In this document: positions 5,085 to 8,888 of the stretch, one piece after another
How the letters are laid out: the number at the start of each line of letters is the position of its first letter
How positions within the stretch are numbered: position 1 is the stretch's first letter
The notes under the pieces: model-generated
The model's database searches: none
The model's input: only the letters and a program-made list of their open reading frames with translations
Told to the model about the DNA's origin: nothing
NCBI GenBank assembly: GCA_037147235.1
Contig: JBAWVO010000268.1
Span: forward strand, 1-8,888
Direction of reading: 5' to 3'
DNA from: JANXQG01 sp037147235
GTDB lineage: Bacteria; Planctomycetota; Planctomycetia; Pirellulales; Thermoguttaceae
DNA length: 8,888 bases
Translations under genes and position numbers: made by a program

Positions 5085-6011
5085 TCATGCCGTAATTCCC
5101 TTGGTCAGTGCCATGAACGCCGTCTCCAGGTTGATTTCGTCCTCCTTGAACATCGTCAGCTTGTGGCCCGCTTGAATCAGGAGCGTGGGCAGGTCGCTGT
5201 AGTCGATCACGCCTTCGCAGAGCGTGATCAGCAAGTGGCCTGGGCGGACTTCGATCTTCTCCAAGAGATTGCTCTGCTCCAAGACCTTGCCGGCCGCTTC
5301 GAGATCGCCCTGCAGGCCAATCTGCAAGACCGTTCGCGGACGAACCAGTCGCATCACGTCCGGCACATTATCGCTAACCAGCAGCACGCCCTTCTCGATC
5401 ATGCCGACCTTATTGCAGACGTCGGACAACTCGGGCAGGATATGGCTGGAAACCATGATCGTCTTGCCCATCTTGCGAAGTTCCTTGAGCAGGCTGCGGA
5501 TCTCGATCCGAGCGCGAGGGTCCAATCCGCTGGCTGGCTCGTCGAGAATCAGAACCTTGGGATCGTGCAAAAGCACACGGGCTAGGCCGAGCCGCTGCGT
5601 CATGCCGCGGGAAAGGCTGGTGACGAAGGCATCGCGCTTGTAGCCCAAATCGACCAGATCGAGCACCTCGTTGCAGATCTTCTTCCGACCATGGCCCTTG
5701 ATGCGGTAGGCCGCAGCAAAGAACTCCAGGTACTCGATGACCTTCATGTCGTCATAAACACCGAAGAAGTCGGGCATGTAGCCGATGATCCGCCGGATTT
5801 CCTTGGGATGCGTGTAGATCGAGTAGCCACAGACGCTCGCCTCGCCCCAGGTCGGCTGTAGGAGCGTGGCCAGTATTCGCATGGTCGTTGTCTTGCCGGA
5901 ACCGTTGGGGCCGATGTAGCCGAAGAGGTCGCCCTCGTCGAGTTCAAGGGTCAGATTGTTCAATGCGTGCAATTCGCCGTAGACTTTGGTCAGGTCTTGA
6001 GTTTTGATCAT
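5085..6011 (-). CDS. ABC transporter ATP-binding protein (GldA/ABC-2 type)
   Basis: This encodes 308 residues. Walker A is GPNGSGKT (34-41), the signature is LSRGMTQRLGLAR (133-145), Walker B is VLILDEPASGLDP (153-165) with catalytic Glu158, and the switch histidine is His190 (SSHILPELSDVC). The Q-loop position reads GYMPDFFGVYDD (77-88), so the usual Gln appears to be Asp81. This may be a feature of this ABC-2 subfamily. A C-terminal accessory domain of about 90 residues follows, as in ABC-2 ATPases. The ATG at 6011 is chosen because IKTQDLTKVYG is the usual N terminus; the longer TTG start at 6038 is made of repeat sequence. No Shine-Dalgarno is seen; the ATG is preceded by a pyrimidine run. 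The gene follows the 759-residue membrane protein, suggesting one complex at the inner membrane. The permease is not in the window, so the substrate is unknown. Confidence 0.92.
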   Translation of the reverse strand: MIKTQDLTKVYGELHALNNLTLELDEGDLFGYIGPNGSGKTTTMRILATLLQPTWGEASVCGYSIYTHPKEIRRIIGYMPDFFGVYDDMKVIEYLEFFAAAYRIKGHGRKKICNEVLDLVDLGYKRDAFVTSLSRGMTQRLGLARVLLHDPKVLILDEPASGLDPRARIEIRSLLKELRKMGKTIMVSSHILPELSDVCNKVGMIEKGVLLVSDNVPDVMRLVRPRTVLQIGLQGDLEAAGKVLEQSNLLEKIEVRPGHLLITLCEGVIDYSDLPTLLIQAGHKLTMFKEDEINLETAFMALTKGITA

Positions 6012-6021
6012 GGGGGGAGGG

Positions 6022-6048
6022 CAAGGTTCAAGGTTCAAGGTTCAAGGG
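6022..6048. repeat. Heptamer tandem repeat CAAGGTT x3.8
   Basis: The unit CAAGGTT occurs at 6022-6028, 6029-6035 and 6036-6042, followed by CAAGGG. The repeats lie in the 98-base gap between the 759-residue gene and the ABC ATPase, just upstream of the ATPase start. A TGTTCA-T-TGAACA inverted repeat (6073-6085) and a TTGTTCCTTGTTC motif lie beside them. Copy number could vary by slippage. Confidence 0.85.
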
Positions 6049-6109
6049 AAATGCCGTTTTGCTGCTTTTCATTGTTCATTGAACATTGAGCCTTGTTCCT
6101 TGTTCGTAG

Positions 6110-8389
6110 TCAGTTAGCGGGGCCGGCCGGGGTGACGGGGAGGATGAAGCGGTAGAGGGTGGCGTGGCGGTCCAGGGCATTGCCTAGCGGCTGGCGACTG
6201 TCGGATTCGCCGGGCTTGGGCACGGGGCCACGGAGCAAGTCGTCGCCGCGGCAGGAGCCGTCTTGCGGCGGCATGGCTACCAGAATCGCGCGACCGGTCT
6301 TGAGTAAACCGCTGAGATCCGCGAACCCTTGGTAGTCGTTGGCCATGCCGGTACGCTTCCGCCCGCCGGCAGCGTCGTAGAACATCATGTTTTGCAGCAC
6401 GTAAGCCATGTCGCGACTACCGCGGTCGTAAGGGCCTTTTTCTGCTTTCGCGGTCGGGCTTTCCGCGAAGTCCAGCGGCGCGCCGCTCATGAAGGTATTC
6501 AGGCTGACTCGCCGCGTGGTCGGGCCGATCTCGACCGACTCGCCTGGCCGAAGCGTGCCGATCACGTAGGCCCAACCGTCGTAGGCCAGAAAACAGTGAG
6601 ACAGCGCGATGCTGCCGTTGGCTTGCGGATCGCTCCCTTTCAGGCGGTTGGTGATTGTGCCGGAAAGTTGCTTTTCGTCATCCTTGAGCGATACATCCAG
6701 CCCCAAATCGGGCGAGTGTCCCAACCAGCGATGCGTAAAACTCTTGGAAGCCCATACCTGAATCGGCGCGCCTCGGATTACGTCCAACGAAGACGCGATG
6801 GAGTAGCCCTGGGTCCAGAGCGGTGCCGAGTTTTGCTTGTCGCGGCTATACATGCCGTTGAATTCATTGCCCGCCTTGCCCAACCATGCCAGCGATGCGC
6901 TGGTCTCCTTGGGCGGTTGGCCGTCGGGCAAGCGGGGCCGCATGGAGAGGTCGAACGATTCGCCTCGCGGACTGAAGATACTGAACCAACTGGCACCGCG
7001 GGCCGTACCCTCGGCGTCGATATCGACCAGATCAATCTGGCTGATCCGCAGTTGGTCACCTTTCAGCCAATAGGCGGCCAGATAGGCCCCAACGGCAAAG
7101 AGGACAACGATTGTCGGAAAGGTGATCCAGGTCCATTGCATGCCGCGGCCCAGGCGACGGAGCAGAAAGTAGTCGCCCGGTCCAATCAAAAGGATGTAGA
7201 TAATCACTAGCAGGGCCACCACGAAAAACGGCACGAGATGCACATCACGAGGCAGATCCAGGGCACTGCGCAACTGGCCGGCTAGGTCGTTGTAACCGTA
7301 GTTCTGCACGGGATCGTCCGCCGCGCCGGCCTGCTCGTTGACGGGCAGGTTGAGAATCGCGGCGATCAGCAGCGAGCGATCGGTCCAGTCGCGGATTGGC
7401 CCGCGATCGAGATCCGTGGCCACGAAGACCACCTGGCCTAGCCCCTGCGGTTTGCGGATTACCAGCGGGATATCGGCCTCTCGGGCGACAATCTTCCCCT
7501 GCACTTCCATGAGTTTGGCCGTGGGCAACTCCACTTTCTCGCCAGGCTTGGGCGGAGGAATCGGATTGATACTCTTCGCGAAGGTCTCCCAGCCACTTGT
7601 CTGCCGCAGAAGCACGGTCTTTTCAAAGTGTCCTGGGGTGAATTTGGCTAGCGGCGAGCCTACATGCAGGGCCTCCTCGGCGTGCGATCCGGCACAAAGC
7701 ACCAACATGCCGCCCATGCGGATCCATTGATCCAGGGCCTCGATGCGTGCGTTCTGCGGCGAAATTTTTTCAAAAACTTCCGGCTTGCTGGTCGAGATCA
7801 CGACGATATCGACGCCTTCGTAGCCTTGCCATCGCGTGGGCAGCCTCGCAAGACTATCCACCGCCGCGACGACGTTCTGCGCCGATTGACCTTGCGTGCC
7901 CGGCAATGCCTTTTCTAATCCCGACGAGCTTTTTCCTACCGAAACGATGAGCCGTTGGCCGGGGCGTAGCGCATCGGCAAATTGGTCGTTCGTGGGAGCC
8001 CCCGTGGAATCGATCGTTTTCGCGGCAAGTATCGTGCGTCCGTCGAGCAACTCCAGCGCGAGCGTGCTGGCTTCATGGCCGAAGCGGACGTAGAGCAAGA
8101 CCTTCGTTTCCCGTCCGGGAAGCAGTTGACACGGTTCCGGCGCGTCGAACGAGCAGTTTAGCCCGTCGCTGTCGCTCAGGTTGGCGCGGACGCGGCCAAT
8201 GGCGGTAGTGCTACCTCCACGAAGCGTTACCTCAATCGGGGTCCAGAGTCCTACCTTGTAACGATCGGCGAAGCCAACACGAACCGCGACGAATTCCGGC
8301 GGTCTCACTTCCTGGGCCTGCACCGCGGCAACGAGTGATCGAGCCAGCAGCAGGGCAAGGATTAGGCGTTGAAATGTGGCTCGTATCAT
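6110..8389 (-). CDS. Large exported membrane protein of an ABC-2/GldG-like system
   Basis: This encodes 759 residues. The N terminus MIRATFQRLILALLLARSLV with VQAQ (cut after Ala25 likely) is a signal peptide. Residues about 30-125 look beta-rich. Residues 187-232 (YEGVDIVVIST... LDQWIRMGGMLVLCAG) resemble the Rossmann-like, glutamine-amidotransferase-like core of GldG/DUF4350-type proteins, and GLGQVVFVATDLDRG (316-330) fits its last strand. Two transmembrane helices are predicted at about 385-407 and 420-442, separated by IGPGDYFLLRRLGRG (402-416), a motif of this protein type. The roughly 315-residue C-terminal part should be outside the cytoplasm. Substrate and reaction are unknown. The gene's ATG overlaps the stop of the MazG-like gene (ATGA), indicating translational coupling, and it precedes the ABC ATPase. 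It is best viewed as an accessory subunit of that transporter. A start at 8440 would lie inside the upstream gene and was rejected. Confidence 0.85.
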   Translation of the reverse strand: MIRATFQRLILALLLARSLVAAVQAQEVRPPEFVAVRVGFADRYKVGLWTPIEVTLRGGSTTAIGRVRANLSDSDGLNCSFDAPEPCQLLPGRETKVLLYVRFGHEASTLALELLDGRTILAAKTIDSTGAPTNDQFADALRPGQRLIVSVGKSSSGLEKALPGTQGQSAQNVVAAVDSLARLPTRWQGYEGVDIVVISTSKPEVFEKISPQNARIEALDQWIRMGGMLVLCAGSHAEEALHVGSPLAKFTPGHFEKTVLLRQTSGWETFAKSINPIPPPKPGEKVELPTAKLMEVQGKIVAREADIPLVIRKPQGLGQVVFVATDLDRGPIRDWTDRSLLIAAILNLPVNEQAGAADDPVQNYGYNDLAGQLRSALDLPRDVHLVPFFVVALLVIIYILLIGPGDYFLLRRLGRGMQWTWITFPTIVVLFAVGAYLAAYWLKGDQLRISQIDLVDIDAEGTARGASWFSIFSPRGESFDLSMRPRLPDGQPPKETSASLAWLGKAGNEFNGMYSRDKQNSAPLWTQGYSIASSLDVIRGAPIQVWASKSFTHRWLGHSPDLGLDVSLKDDEKQLSGTITNRLKGSDPQANGSIALSHCFLAYDGWAYVIGTLRPGESVEIGPTTRRVSLNTFMSGAPLDFAESPTAKAEKGPYDRGSRDMAYVLQNMMFYDAAGGRKRTGMANDYQGFADLSGLLKTGRAILVAMPPQDGSCRGDDLLRGPVPKPGESDSRQPLGNALDRHATLYRFILPVTPAGPAN

Positions 8390-8739
8390 GGTTTTTCGGC
8401 GTTGGGACAAGTGCAAACCAGAAGGCCGCAGCCGGGGCATCCGGCACCATACTTCTGCAAGACGGCCTCGGTCAAATCGACGCCGACGACATTGGCGATC
8501 GTGGTCAGCCAGGCCAGTACGTCGGCGAACTCGCCCACGCGCTCTTCATGCGAACCGCTGCGCAACGCGGTTGCCAACTCGCCGACTTCTTCCATCAGCC
8601 ACATGAAAGTGCCCTCGACGCCGCGGGCGACGTCTTTTTCATGATACATGCGGCGGATGAGAAGCTGGAAGTCGGAAAGGGAGACTTGTTTTGGATGGGG
8701 GGAATCGTGGGCTTCTTCAACGGTTATCGTTGCGGACAT
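8386..8739 (-). CDS. MazG-like nucleotide pyrophosphohydrolase with C-terminal Cys motif
   Basis: This encodes 117 residues. The MazG fold metal-binding motifs are visible: EEVGELATAL (50-59; Glu50, Glu51, Glu54) and EFADVLAWL (70-78; Glu70, Asp73). These residues bind Mg2+ in the family, which hydrolyses nucleoside triphosphates or related nucleotides to monophosphate and pyrophosphate in the cytoplasm, clearing aberrant nucleotides. The C-terminal tail CPGCGLLVCTC (101-111) has four cysteines arranged C-x2-C-x4-C-x-C, a possible metal site not present in minimal MazG proteins. The ATG at 8739 is chosen over the GTG at 8748 because of a strong Shine-Dalgarno, AGGTGAG (8744-8750), which overlaps that GTG. 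The TGA overlaps the ATG of the next gene by four bases. It appears first in the operon with the membrane protein and ABC ATPase; a functional link between them is not obvious. Confidence 0.85.
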   Translation of the reverse strand: MSATITVEEAHDSPHPKQVSLSDFQLLIRRMYHEKDVARGVEGTFMWLMEEVGELATALRSGSHEERVGEFADVLAWLTTIANVVGVDLTEAVLQKYGAGCPGCGLLVCTCPNAEKP

Positions 8740-8743
8740 CGTT

Positions 8744-8750
8744 CTCACCT
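8744..8750 (-). promoter_or_regulatory. Ribosome binding site of the MazG-like gene
   Basis: The minus strand reads AGGTGAG, four bases before the ATG at 8739. It is the strongest Shine-Dalgarno of the minus-strand operon, and it excludes the GTG at 8748 as a start. Confidence 0.75.
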
Positions 8751-8762
8751 AATTTTCTTGGA

Positions 8763-8793
8763 ACCACGAAACACACGAAAAAACACGAAAAAA
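8763..8793. repeat. CACGAAA repeat element
   Basis: CACGAAA occurs at 8765-8771, 8774-8780 and 8784-8790. The string ACCACGAAACACACGAAA is, from memory, a dispersed intergenic repeat in Planctomycetota and some Verrucomicrobiota. It lies just upstream of the MazG-like gene, in the expected leader or promoter region. The remaining bases to 8888 show no gene or convincing promoter. Confidence 0.55.
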
Positions 8794-8888
8794 CATTACA
8801 GGCTATCATCCGAAAACTCCTGATTTCAATTTTCCTGACACTATCGGATTCTATGTGTTGGTCTGTTATTACGAGGTTTCTTGGCTAG

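Noticed and set aside
5052..5585. 177-codon open frame on the plus strand
   Set aside because: It is antisense to the ABC ATPase, including its Walker B region.
6329..7210. 293-codon open frame on the plus strand
   Set aside because: It is antisense to the 759-residue membrane protein and has a low-complexity, Gly/Arg/Val-rich composition without motifs.
8763..8793. Possible CRISPR-like repeats
   Set aside because: The CACGAAA units are only seven bases long with two- to three-base gaps, so there are no spacers.

Overview
The window most resembles an accessory stretch of a Planctomycetota genome, probably a Pirellulales-like member. This is inferred from three things: a GldA/GldG-style ABC ATPase next to a large membrane protein with an IGPGDYFLLRRL motif, a protein architecture and gene spacing familiar from that phylum, and intergenic repeats of the kinds scattered through such genomes (GTAGG..CCTAC, GCGGGCGTC..GACGCCCGC, CACGAAA repeats). 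No rRNA, tRNA, CRISPR array or intact insertion sequence was seen.

Left part (1-1201, minus strand). The 5' end of a canonical SRAP (YedK/HMCES-type) gene runs off the left edge. Upstream of it lie a short tail resembling an AhpD/carboxymuconolactone decarboxylase-like protein, a small ACT-like regulator of the TM1266 family, and a DUF123 GIY-YIG-type nuclease-like protein.

Decay zone 1 (1230-1916). An N-terminal piece of a Ycf46-type AAA ATPase (plus strand) is broken by a frameshift, an apparent internal deletion and a 39-bp tandem duplication. It abuts an N-terminal piece of a secreted, autotransporter-like protein on the minus strand, which is interrupted by a stop codon. About 780 bp of mostly non-coding DNA with hairpins follows.

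DNA-damage cassette (2694-4421, plus strand). A Y-family DNA polymerase with catalytic Asp/Glu residues and a C-terminal QxxLF clamp-binding motif is followed 19 nt later by a short divergent SRAP-like protein that keeps Met-Cys at its N terminus and an HDRMPVLL motif near its C terminus. A well-spaced promoter (TTGAAT-N17-TATACT) places the predicted transcription start on or next to the polymerase ATG, suggesting a leaderless mRNA. An inverted repeat TATAC-N10-GTATA sits between the -35 and -10 boxes and could be a LexA-like operator. This cassette is the most interesting unit: translesion synthesis coupled to a predicted abasic-site crosslinking protein.

Decay zone 2 (4422-5084). A TPR repeat fragment runs in frame into an esterase fragment, followed by non-coding DNA with three inverted-repeat elements.

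Right part (5085-8739, minus strand). This is an operon-like series in the order MazG-like pyrophosphohydrolase, a 759-residue secreted and membrane-anchored protein (overlapping ATGA junction), then an ABC transporter ATPase. No permease gene is present in the window.
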